From Deltaproteobacteria bacterium (lineage in GTDB: Bacteria; Myxococcota_A; UBA796; SXON01): a stretch of 43,438 bases of DNA. This document shows positions 18,757 to 26,769 of this stretch, piece after piece. The position numbers were made by a program, and so were the translations under genes. How positions within the stretch are numbered: the stretch's first letter is position 1; the number at the start of each line of letters is the position of its first letter. The notes beneath the pieces were generated by a model, which searched no databases, had not been told where the DNA came from, and worked only from the letters and a program-made list of their open reading frames with translations. The stretch covers positions 1-43,438 of the forward strand of contig VGRE01000005.1 in NCBI GenBank assembly GCA_016875435.1, read 5' to 3'.

Positions 18757-20060
18757 TCCTGATCTCGGCCGCGCTGGCCGCCGACGGCCCCTCCATTCCC
18801 TACGAGCGCTACGAGTTGCCCAACGGGCTCCAGGTCATCCTCATGGAAGACCATCGCCTGCCCCAGGTGTGCGTCGACCTCTGGTACCGCGTGGGCAGCA
18901 AGGACGAGGCGAAGGGGCGCAGCGGCTTCGCGCACCTCTTCGAGCACCTGATGTTCATGGGCACCAACCGCCTCCCCGGCTCGGGCTTCGACCAGTCGAT
19001 GGAGGCCCACGGCGGCTGGAACAACGCCTGGACGATGGAAGACGCCACCAACTACTACGAGGTGGGCCCGTCCGGTCTGCTCGACACCTTCCTCTGGATG
19101 GAAGCCGATCGGATGCAGGCACTGGACGACGCGATGACGCAGGAGAAGCTCGATCTCCAGCGCGACGTGGTGAAGAACGAGCGCCGGCAGTCGAACGAGG
19201 ACCGTCCCTACGGGATGGTGGAGATCGAGATGACCACCGCGCTTTTCCCCGAGGGACACCCCTACGCGCACAGCGTGATCGGGAGCCACGAAGACCTCAG
19301 CGCCGCCACCGTGAGCGACGTCACCGGCTTCTTCCAGAGCTGGTACGTGCCCAACAACGCCTCGCTGGTGGTGGCCGGCGATTTCGACCCCGCCGCCGTG
19401 AAGCCGGTGATCGAGAAATACTTCTCGGTCCTGGAGCGCAAGGAGCTGCCCGCCCGCTGGAATGGCGAGCGCCCGAGCAAGCCGCAGAAGGCCCTGGTCA
19501 CCATCACCGACCAGGTGGAGTTCCCGAAGCTCAACCTCTACTGGCACTCGCCGGCCAAGTTCCAGCCGGGCGACGCCGAGATGGAGCTGGTGGCCGACCT
19601 CCTCGCCGGGGGCGAGTCCTCGCGGCTCTACCGTCGCCTCGTCGACTCGGGGATGGCGCAAGACGTGAGCGTGTACCAGTACGGCGCGGAGTATGGCGGG
19701 GTGTTCTACCTCTCGGCCTTGCCGATGGACGGGGTGACGGTCGACCAGCTCGACCTCGCCGTGCGCGAGGAGCTGGCGCTCCTGGCCAACTCGCCGCCCA
19801 CCGCCGAGGAGATGGAGCGACTGCGCAACCAGCGCAAGGTGGCGCGCTACGAGGAGCTGGAGCCCCTGCAGAACCGCGCCGAGACGCTGAATCGTTACTG
19901 GGCCTACACCGGCACGCCCGACTGGCTCGCCAAGGACATCGCTCGCTTCGGCGACGCCCGGCCCGAGGCGCTGTCGGCAGCGGTGTCGCAGTATCTCAAG
20001 CCCGAGCTGGCCACGAAGATCGTGGTGAACCCCGAGCCCGCCGCCGCGGAGGCCAACTGA
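18753..20060 (+). CDS. M16-family zinc peptidase, catalytic subunit
   Basis: 435 residues from the GTG at 18753, which overlaps the trxB stop and has GGGAGGT at 18741-18747 as ribosome binding site. The N-terminus is a short uncharged signal peptide, (M)ILISAALAA. The inverted zinc motif HxxEH is H61-LFE-H65, and the third ligand Glu is probably in the VVKNERRQ region. It is a pitrilysin/processing-peptidase-like enzyme that degrades or trims peptides in the periplasm. It pairs with the following gene, whose product has lost the zinc motif but carries the other half of the family motifs, as in bacterial two-subunit M16B enzymes. Confidence 0.9.
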   Translation: MILISAALAADGPSIPYERYELPNGLQVILMEDHRLPQVCVDLWYRVGSKDEAKGRSGFAHLFEHLMFMGTNRLPGSGFDQSMEAHGGWNNAWTMEDATNYYEVGPSGLLDTFLWMEADRMQALDDAMTQEKLDLQRDVVKNERRQSNEDRPYGMVEIEMTTALFPEGHPYAHSVIGSHEDLSAATVSDVTGFFQSWYVPNNASLVVAGDFDPAAVKPVIEKYFSVLERKELPARWNGERPSKPQKALVTITDQVEFPKLNLYWHSPAKFQPGDAEMELVADLLAGGESSRLYRRLVDSGMAQDVSVYQYGAEYGGVFYLSALPMDGVTVDQLDLAVREELALLANSPPTAEEMERLRNQRKVARYEELEPLQNRAETLNRYWAYTGTPDWLAKDIARFGDARPEALSAAVSQYLKPELATKIVVNPEPAAAEAN

Positions 20061-21517
20061 TGCGCGCCCTCGTCCTGGTGCTCGCCGCCCTCGCGGCCGG
20101 CCCTGCCCTCGCCAAGTCGAAGAAGGCCCCCGAGCCGGCCCCGGTGGTGGTGGCGCCGCCGCCGCCCGACCCCCTGGCCGATCGCCCCGTGGTGGGCGAG
20201 GCCCGCGCCTTCGTGCCGCCCGCGCCCGCGGTGTCCCAGCTCAGCAACGGCGTGAGCACGTGGACGGTGGTCAACGACGCGCTGCCGCTGTTCACCGTGG
20301 CGCTCACCGTCCCGGGGGGATCCGCCCTCGACCCCGCCGGGAAAGAAGGCACCAGCGCGCTCGCGGTGGAGTGTATGCAGCGCGGCGCGGGCAGCCGCGA
20401 CGCGGCAGCGTTCGCCAGCGAGGTGGAGCGACGCGGGCTGTCGCTGTCCGCGGGCACCGGCGCCGACGGCGCCTACGCGGTGTTGTCCGGCACCACCGAC
20501 CAGATGGAGGCCGGTCTCGACCTCCTCGCCGACATGGTGATGCGCCCGAAGTTCGCCGGCGGCGAGGTGAAGAAGGCCAAGGAGCTGCTGCTGGCCGGCC
20601 TCCAGTCGTCGATGGACGAGCCCGCCTACGTGGCCAACCGGACGGCGCAGTGGCTCTACTGGGGTGCCGATCATCCCTACGGCCGCCCCAGCGACGGCAC
20701 CCAGGGCGGTTTGAAACGCGCCGGGCGCGGCGACATCAAGAAGTGGCACAAGGCATCCTGGCATCCTGCCGGGGCGCGTTTCACCGTGGTGGGCGCGGTC
20801 GACCCGGCGAAGGTGCAGTCCGCGCTCGAGGCCCGTTTCGGCGCGCCCTGGAAGGCCGGGAAGCGCCCGGCGGTGGTGGTGCTCCCGGCCCCGGTACACG
20901 ACAAGGAGCCCATCTACCTGGTGGATGCCCCGGGCAGCAGCCAGACGGGCTTCTACCTCGCTTTCCCTGGGCTTCCCGCTGGCCACGCCGCCGCCGCGCC
21001 CACCCGCGTGGGCACCATCGCCCTCGGGGGCACCTTCACTTCCCGGCTCAACTCTCTCCTCCGCGAGAAGCGGGGGTATACCTACGGTGTCCGGGCGGCG
21101 CTCGCCGAGGCCCTGCACGGGGGCACGCTGATGGTGCGCACCCGCATCCGTGCCGACGTCACCGGCGCCGCGCTGGTGGATCTCGTCGGCGAGCTCGAGG
21201 GCATCCGCAAGGGCATCAGCGCCGAGGAGCTGGGCAAGGCCCAGGGGGCCTTCCGGCAAGACATCGTCGAGACGATGGAGACCGTCTCCGGCACCACGAT
21301 GGCCTTCGCCAACCTCCACGAGGTGGGCCGGGCGCCCGACAGCCTCGCCGCCGACCTCGGCGCGGTGGGCAGCGTGAGCCTCGACGCGGTCACGCCCACC
21401 ATGGCGCCCTACGACCCCAGCCGGGCGGTGATCGTGCTGGTGGGCGACGTGGCGAAGATCAAGCCCCAGCTCGAGGCCGCGGGGTTCAACAAGCTGAGCG
21501 TGGTCACGCCGCCGTAG
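20060..21517 (+). CDS. M16-family peptidase, non-catalytic partner
   Basis: 485 residues. The ATG at 20060 shares one base with the upstream stop. It has a conventional signal peptide (MRALVLVLAALAAGPALA) and a Pro-rich linker of ~25 residues. In the place of HxxEH the sequence reads TSALAVEC, so zinc binding is lost. The substrate-binding R/Y region is kept (GGTFTSRLNSLLREKRGYTYG), the usual mark of the inactive subunit of an M16B heterodimer. The last 14 bases overlap the end of the subtilase gene on the opposite strand. Confidence 0.9.
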   Translation: MRALVLVLAALAAGPALAKSKKAPEPAPVVVAPPPPDPLADRPVVGEARAFVPPAPAVSQLSNGVSTWTVVNDALPLFTVALTVPGGSALDPAGKEGTSALAVECMQRGAGSRDAAAFASEVERRGLSLSAGTGADGAYAVLSGTTDQMEAGLDLLADMVMRPKFAGGEVKKAKELLLAGLQSSMDEPAYVANRTAQWLYWGADHPYGRPSDGTQGGLKRAGRGDIKKWHKASWHPAGARFTVVGAVDPAKVQSALEARFGAPWKAGKRPAVVVLPAPVHDKEPIYLVDAPGSSQTGFYLAFPGLPAGHAAAAPTRVGTIALGGTFTSRLNSLLREKRGYTYGVRAALAEALHGGTLMVRTRIRADVTGAALVDLVGELEGIRKGISAEELGKAQGAFRQDIVETMETVSGTTMAFANLHEVGRAPDSLAADLGAVGSVSLDAVTPTMAPYDPSRAVIVLVGDVAKIKPQLEAAGFNKLSVVTPP

Positions 21518-24500
21518 GGCGCCGCCTGGCAAGCAGGAGACCGAGGATGGCCACGCCCCCCGGCGTGCTCACCCCCGCGCTGCATCCGCACTCGTCGTCG
21601 ATGCCGGCGTCCGGGTCGTCCATCCAGGTGTTCCACCCGTCGAGCGGCACCTCGTAGTTGTGGGTGTTGCGATTGTCGTGGCCGAAGCGCACCCAGCCGG
21701 CGTCGGCGCCGGCCTCGGTGCCGGTGTGCCACGCGAAGAGGTAGCCCTCGCGGGTGCCGACGACGACCTCGATGGTGCCGTCGCCGTCGATGTCGCCCAC
21801 GGCCGGCGAGGCGATCACCCACTGCCCGGTGAGCTTGGGCCAGCCCACGGGCTGCTCGCCGTCGGCGTTCCAGGCGTGCACGATGAAGCCGCCCGAGCCG
21901 GTGATCGCCTCCATGCGGCGGTCGCCGTCGATGTCGACCACGGCGGGGTTGGCGAAGAACTGCAGGTCTTCCACCATGCGCGGGAAGCCCGGCAAGAAGT
22001 CGCCGGTCACCCCGCTCCAGCCGCCGAGGGCGTGGTCGAAGTCGTGCCGGACGCCGTCTTCCTCGGTGCCGCGGGCGTAGTCGAAGCCGGCCGCGCCGTT
22101 GACGATGTCGGGCACGCCGTCGCCGTCGAGGTCGCCGATGCTCGGGCTGTTGATGAGCGGGAAGATCGTGGTGTCGGAGACGTTGCTGCCCGCGCCGTAC
22201 ACCGAGAGCGCCGACTTGGTCTTGAAGAAATCGGTGCCGTCGCCATGCACGATCTCCACGTCGCCCGCGAGGCCGTGCGTCACCACCTCGACGACACCGT
22301 CGCCATCGAGGTCGACCAGCGCGGCCGAGTTGGGCACGCCCTGGCCCACCATGGGGAGCACGTCGACAAACAGTCCATACAGCCGAATCGGCCAGCCCGG
22401 CATCACCTGTCCCGTGCCGTCGACCGCGTAGAGGGCGGCGTGTTCCTCGGTGACCGTCTCGTTGGTGCCGATCACGATGTCGTCGCGACCGTCACCGTCG
22501 ATGTCGCCGATCGCGGGCGAGGCCACGATTCGCCGCCGGTCGAGCACCTCGTCGGGCCAGGCCAGGCGCACGGGGAAGCCGGGGGTGTAGCTGCCGTCAA
22601 TCTCCCAGGCATAGAGTTGCTGGTCGCCGGCGCCGAGCACGATCTCCAGCGCGCCGTCGCCGTCGATGTCGCCCAGGGCGGGGGAGGAGAAGAAGCTGTC
22701 GGCGAGGCTATCGTCTTCATCGGTGTAGGTGACCGGCTCGCTCGCCACCGGGAAGCCGGGCCACTCCGCGCCGTCGGCGCCAAACACGTGGACCATGCCT
22801 CGGAAGGTGGCCACCACCACCTCCAGTGCGCCGTCGCCGTCGAGGTCGGCCACGGCCGGGGTGGCGGTGATCGGCGCGTACACGTCGGCGCCGATCGCCG
22901 TCCAACCCGCGGAGGCCCGGTGGTGGGCGGGGTTGGCGGGGTCGAGCTCGGGGAGGTGCTCGGTGTGGACGGGCCAGCCGAAAAGCTCGGAGCCGTCGGC
23001 GCGGATCGCGTGGACCCAGCCGCCGCCATCGGCCTGGATCACCTCGGCGGCGCCGTCGCCGTCGAGATCGGCAAGGGCGGGCGACGCCTCCAGCGAGTGA
23101 GGCAGCTCGACCGGCCAGCCGGCCACGGCGTCGGGGTCGTGGTGCACGTAGAAGGAAGTTCGCGCGGTGGTGCTGCGGCCCTTGTCGTCGGTGACGACCA
23201 GGCGCAACTGCACGGTGGCGGCGTTGGCGTTGAGCTCGCGATCCACCGGGCTGGCGCCTCTCGGGGGGTCGATGACCGTCACCTCGAAGTCGGGGAGCGT
23301 GAAGTCGGCGATGGGGCCGTCGAGCGCGCCGTTGCCGCTGTCGATCTGGGTCCACTCGGTGGGCTCGAGGCCGAGTCCGTAGCTCAAGCTCCACGACGCC
23401 ACCTCGCCCCGGCTGGTGGCAAGGCCGGACACGGTGATGCTGGGGGTGGCCACGGGGTCGATCCAGTCGTACCAGGCAGGCTCGGTGAGCTCGGCCACCG
23501 GGGGTACCTCGCCCAGCGAGGCGGCCAGCACCGCGTTGTAGGCGTTGACCCGTCCCCAGCCGCTCCAGGCGTCCCAGCCGGTCCTGGTGGGGTAGCGGCT
23601 CGGGTCGTCCGGCAAGGCGATGTCGTCGGCGCCCCCGGACAACAGCGCGTGCAACTCGCCGGGCGTGGGTGTCCAGCCCGCGTCGCGCGCGGCGCTGATC
23701 ACGAGGCCGGTGATGCCCGAGGTTACCCCGGTGGCACCGGACGAACAGTTGGTCGACGAGGCGCTGCCGTCGAGCCGGACGCCGTGGTTGGTACAGTTGG
23801 AGTAGGCGAGGAAGCTGGTGGAGTCATCGGCGTGCTCGCCATTGTAGACAATCGCGTGCACGTAGAAGGTGTGCGCCGCCATGCCCGGGGGGTTGGGGTG
23901 GTAGGCGGTCTCGTCGGCGGCGCTGCCGATGGTGAGCGTCCCCATGTCCCAGGCGTAGTCGATGGCGGCCTCGACGGTGGCCGTCTGTTGCACCGCGCCG
24001 GCCGCCACCAGCGCCACGTCGGCGCCGCTGTCGACCGCGAACACCAGCCCCGAGCCGAAGGTGGAGCCGTCGACCACGAAGCTGTCGCCCACCCGGATGG
24101 GCAGCACCACGCAGTTCGGGCAGGTGCCGATGTCGCCCCCGTCGTTGCCCTCGGCGGCGGCGTCCTCCGACTCGCCGGTGCCGTGGCCGAAGCGCACGTC
24201 GTCGTAGGGGTTGTTGTCGTCCCACTGGAAGTCCCAGCCGCAGATGTCGTCGACATAGGCGTTGGCGTCGTCGTCGATGCCGTCGGAGAAGGTGGCGATG
24301 AGGTCGGAAGGGTCGAGCAGGTGGTCGGCGGCGTCGTCGCCGGCGGTGATGTCCACCCGGCTGTCACCGTCGTAGTCGGCGATGGTCAGCGCGCCGTCGC
24401 CGTTCTTGTCGTGCTCCTCGCTGCCCTCGGGCGGCGGCAACTCGCTCGCGTTGAGCACGAACTTGCGCACCACGTCGGGGTCGTCCCAGTGCACGCCGGA

Positions 24501-24752
24501 GTCGATCACCGCGATCACCACGTCGGTGCGGCCGGTGGTCACCCGGAAGGCGCGGTCGACCCACATGCCTGGGCCCATGCCCTCCTCCTCGGCGGCGTCG
24601 AGCGCCACGCCCCAGGACGCGGGGATGTAGGAGAGGAAGTTCCAGAGGTTCTCCACCTCGGAAGGACAGAGGTCGGGCCGGTCGGGCTCGCCGCACTGGG
24701 GGTAGGTGGGGAGGGGGAACTCCGCGAGGGCGAGGCCGATGAGCATCAACAT
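21504..24752 (-). CDS. Subtilase-like (S8) protein with FG-GAP repeats and MYXO-CTERM-like tail
   Basis: 1082 residues from the ATG at 24752 (a second ATG at 24746 is equally possible). A short signal peptide (MLMLIGLALA) precedes an S8 domain with D84 (VIAVIDSGV), H190 (RFGHGTG) and S338 (CSSGATGV, for the usual GTSxAxP). The oxyanion Asn site seems to be Asp280 (GSAADE). An Ig-like region follows. From about residue 650 there are at least eight FG-GAP/VCBS blades with calcium loops such as DLDGDG and DIDGDG. The C-terminus is ECGC, a hydrophobic stretch and ARRRP, a MYXO-CTERM-like sorting signal. It is probably surface-displayed. Confidence 0.85.
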   Translation of the reverse strand: MLMLIGLALAEFPLPTYPQCGEPDRPDLCPSEVENLWNFLSYIPASWGVALDAAEEEGMGPGMWVDRAFRVTTGRTDVVIAVIDSGVHWDDPDVVRKFVLNASELPPPEGSEEHDKNGDGALTIADYDGDSRVDITAGDDAADHLLDPSDLIATFSDGIDDDANAYVDDICGWDFQWDDNNPYDDVRFGHGTGESEDAAAEGNDGGDIGTCPNCVVLPIRVGDSFVVDGSTFGSGLVFAVDSGADVALVAAGAVQQTATVEAAIDYAWDMGTLTIGSAADETAYHPNPPGMAAHTFYVHAIVYNGEHADDSTSFLAYSNCTNHGVRLDGSASSTNCSSGATGVTSGITGLVISAARDAGWTPTPGELHALLSGGADDIALPDDPSRYPTRTGWDAWSGWGRVNAYNAVLAASLGEVPPVAELTEPAWYDWIDPVATPSITVSGLATSRGEVASWSLSYGLGLEPTEWTQIDSGNGALDGPIADFTLPDFEVTVIDPPRGASPVDRELNANAATVQLRLVVTDDKGRSTTARTSFYVHHDPDAVAGWPVELPHSLEASPALADLDGDGAAEVIQADGGGWVHAIRADGSELFGWPVHTEHLPELDPANPAHHRASAGWTAIGADVYAPITATPAVADLDGDGALEVVVATFRGMVHVFGADGAEWPGFPVASEPVTYTDEDDSLADSFFSSPALGDIDGDGALEIVLGAGDQQLYAWEIDGSYTPGFPVRLAWPDEVLDRRRIVASPAIGDIDGDGRDDIVIGTNETVTEEHAALYAVDGTGQVMPGWPIRLYGLFVDVLPMVGQGVPNSAALVDLDGDGVVEVVTHGLAGDVEIVHGDGTDFFKTKSALSVYGAGSNVSDTTIFPLINSPSIGDLDGDGVPDIVNGAAGFDYARGTEEDGVRHDFDHALGGWSGVTGDFLPGFPRMVEDLQFFANPAVVDIDGDRRMEAITGSGGFIVHAWNADGEQPVGWPKLTGQWVIASPAVGDIDGDGTIEVVVGTREGYLFAWHTGTEAGADAGWVRFGHDNRNTHNYEVPLDGWNTWMDDPDAGIDDECGCSAGVSTPGGVAILGLLLARRRPTAA

Positions 24753-24759
24753 GCCGCCC

Positions 24760-24769
24760 CGGCTATCCT
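24760..24769. promoter_or_regulatory. Overlapping divergent -10-like boxes
   Basis: Only 27 bases separate the divergent starts at 24752 (minus) and 24780 (plus). Within them the minus strand has GGATAGCCG, with TAGCCG at 24765-24760, 7 bases before its ATG. The plus strand has TATCCT (24764-24769), 10 bases before its GTG. The two boxes share the bases at 24764-24765. Confidence 0.4.
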
Positions 24770-24779
24770 CGCCGCCCCC

Positions 24780-25874
24780 GTGTTTCGCGTCCTGCTCGTG
24801 CTCCTCGCCGCTCCCGGCTGCGCCGCTTGGGATGGCGCGTGTGGTGTCGACGACGACGGCGTGCTCTATGGCGACTCGCTTCACGCCTTCACCCTCGACA
24901 TCCCCGACCCAGGCGCCCTGGCCGACAGCTCGCGCGAGGACAGCGAGGACACCCCGGGCACGTTCTCGTGGGACGGCGCGGACTGGCCGGCCGAGGTTCG
25001 GCTCAAGGGCGGGCACAGCTTCCAGCCCATCGAGGACAAGCCCGCCTTCAAGGTCGACCTCGGCGAGGGACGTGTCGACGGCGCGCGTCGCTTGACGCTC
25101 AACAACATGGTGCAAGACGCCTCGGCCCTCTCCGAGCGTGCCAGCTACGCGCTCTACGCGGCGCTGGGGGTGCCGGCACCGCGCCACGCCTACGCTTGCC
25201 TCGTGGTCAACGGCGAGGACAAGGGTCTCTACAGCGTGGTGGAGACGCTCGACGAGCTGTGGATGGCCCACCAGGGCGGCACCGCGCTCTACGAGAGCGA
25301 TGGCTTCGCCGACCTGACGGCGGATCTGGTGGGTGGCTTCACCGAGGAAGAGGGCGAGGCCGATCTCGACGCGCTAGTCGCGGTGATCGAGCTCGACGGC
25401 GTGCCGACGGTGCTCGAACGGGACTTCCATCCCTCGGTCTACGCCATGCTCGCCGGGGAGCTGCTCCTCGGCAACCCCGACGGCTACGCCAGCAACGTGA
25501 ACAACTACCTGTTGTTGCTCGCCGACGAGCGCTGGACGCTGGCGCCCTGGGGACAGGACTTCAACCTGCGTTTCCGCTACGGCGTGACGCACCCGATCTC
25601 GGGCCTGGGCGCGGGCCCCGGGGTGCTCTACACCGGCTGCGTGGCCGACACGGCCTGCGCCGCGCGACTGGAGTCCGCGATTGTCGAGGGTCGCGACACG
25701 TGGTTGGATCGCTTGCCCGGCGTCGCCGAGGATGCCCTGGCCGTCGTGGGCGAGGCGGCGCGGCTCGATCCCCTCGATCCCTACGACGAGGAGAAGGTGG
25801 CGGCGGCCCAGGATCGCGCGCTGGCCTTCCTGCGCGAGCGTCCCGCCGTGGTGGCGGCCGAGCTGGGGATCTGA
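24780..25874 (+). CDS. CotH-kinase-like lipoprotein 3
   Basis: 364 residues from the GTG at 24780. The signal is (M)FRVLLVLLAAPGC, with the lipobox Cys at residue 14. CotH-like blocks are VRLKGGHSF, KPAFKVDLGEG, RLTLNNMVQDASALSERA, APRHAYACLVVNGEDKGLY and NPDGYASNVNNYLL. At the W-D-x-D site it has APWGQDFNL, again Gly for the first Asp. It is closest by eye to CotH-like 1. The much longer upstream open frame is antisense to the subtilase and was not used. The substrate is unknown. Confidence 0.8.
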   Translation: MFRVLLVLLAAPGCAAWDGACGVDDDGVLYGDSLHAFTLDIPDPGALADSSREDSEDTPGTFSWDGADWPAEVRLKGGHSFQPIEDKPAFKVDLGEGRVDGARRLTLNNMVQDASALSERASYALYAALGVPAPRHAYACLVVNGEDKGLYSVVETLDELWMAHQGGTALYESDGFADLTADLVGGFTEEEGEADLDALVAVIELDGVPTVLERDFHPSVYAMLAGELLLGNPDGYASNVNNYLLLLADERWTLAPWGQDFNLRFRYGVTHPISGLGAGPGVLYTGCVADTACAARLESAIVEGRDTWLDRLPGVAEDALAVVGEAARLDPLDPYDEEKVAAAQDRALAFLRERPAVVAAELGI

Positions 25875-25879
25875 GCGGT

Positions 25880-25885
25880 TAGCTC
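25880..25885 (+). promoter_or_regulatory. -10-like box before the SRPBCC-like gene
   Basis: TAGCTC lies 6 bases before the ATG at 25892. The sixth base is C, so the match to TANNNT is incomplete. Confidence 0.3.
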
Positions 25886-25891
25886 GGGGGC

Positions 25892-26344
25892 ATGGCGAGC
25901 TTCACCTCCTCACACGCGGAAACCCGCGCCCTGCCCGTGTCGCCGGCCCAGGCGGCGGAACGTTTCGCCGAGCCGGCGCGGCAGGCGAGCTGTCACCCGG
26001 AGCTGGCCGAGGCCACCGTCCTCGACGCCGCGCGCGTGCGCATGGCCATGAAAGAGATGTCGCATGGTCCGGTCAAGTTCTCGGGGCGCTACACGCTGAG
26101 TTTCGCCCGCGACGGCAACGACGTGACCTGGGCCTCGTCCGACGGCAACCTCCACGTGCTGGGCCGCGCCCACTTCCATCCTGCCCCGGGGGGCTGCACG
26201 ATGGACTTCAGGGAGGAGGTCCGGCTGGAACTCGAGCTCAACCGCGTGCTGGCCGGCGTCATCCGTCCCGTCGCGGAGGCGATGATGAAGAAGGGCATGC
26301 GCGGCTTCGTGGAGCGCATGTCGGCGTCGATCGCCTCGGCCTAG
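25892..26344 (+). CDS. Small START/SRPBCC-like protein
   Basis: 150 residues with no signal peptide or membrane helix. The pattern resembles a small lipid- or hydrophobic-ligand-binding SRPBCC fold: an N-terminal strand (THS-like), 'SPAQAAERFAEPARQ', repeated short strands ending in TMDFREEVRLELE, then a long C-terminal helix. The assignment is from overall pattern, not from a motif. The stop codon TAG (26342-26344) and the stop of the opposite gene share the palindrome CTAG, so the two genes overlap tail to tail by 4 bases. Confidence 0.55.
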   Translation: MASFTSSHAETRALPVSPAQAAERFAEPARQASCHPELAEATVLDAARVRMAMKEMSHGPVKFSGRYTLSFARDGNDVTWASSDGNLHVLGRAHFHPAPGGCTMDFREEVRLELELNRVLAGVIRPVAEAMMKKGMRGFVERMSASIASA

Positions 26345-26769
26345 CGCCGCCGCCCGAACCCATCCCGAGGCTCGATCCCGGGCAGTTGCACCACCTCGGT
26401 TGAGCTCCCCGCCTCGGCTGCCGCGAAGATCGCCAGCGCGCGATCGATGGCGCCGTCGCCGCGCACCGTCACCACGAGGTTGCCGCGCCGCGCCAGCACG
26501 AAGCCGTCGTCGCCGAGCGACTCGTCGCCCACGCCGGCGGCCGGCAGGCCAGCCCGCAGGGTGGCCGAGGAGAAGGCGTAGGCCTCGCGGGCCTCCGCCT
26601 CGCCCGGGTACCAGGCCACCGTCGCGAAACCGCCGGGCGCCGGGGCCTTCCAGGTGTCGGTGCCAAGGATGGGCGTGGGCTCGCCGAGGCCCAGCGACGC
26701 GGCGCGGCTCATGCGCACGCCGGACACCGGATCGGCGGCCAGGGCGAGGGACAAGAGCAGCGTGATCAT
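26341..26769 (-). CDS. Small exported protein of unknown function
   Basis: 142 residues. The ATG at 26769 overlaps the stop of the upstream lipoprotein gene (ATGA), so the two are an operon. The signal peptide is short and uncharged (MITLLLSLALAA). The mature part of ~130 residues has a mixed alpha/beta pattern that includes GFATVAWYPGEAEAREAYAF and RRGNLVVTVRGDGAIDRALA; it recalls proteins that report on a measured quantity, but I recognise no family. Translational coupling suggests work with the transglutaminase-like lipoprotein. Confidence 0.65.
   Translation of the reverse strand: MITLLLSLALAADPVSGVRMSRAASLGLGEPTPILGTDTWKAPAPGGFATVAWYPGEAEAREAYAFSSATLRAGLPAAGVGDESLGDDGFVLARRGNLVVTVRGDGAIDRALAIFAAAEAGSSTEVVQLPGIEPRDGFGRRR

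Noticed and set aside
21660-24779. Long plus-strand open frame antisense to the subtilase
   Set aside because: It is rich in Val, Gly, His and Asp runs mirrored from the FG-GAP repeats and resembles no family; it only extends the CotH-like 3 frame upstream.
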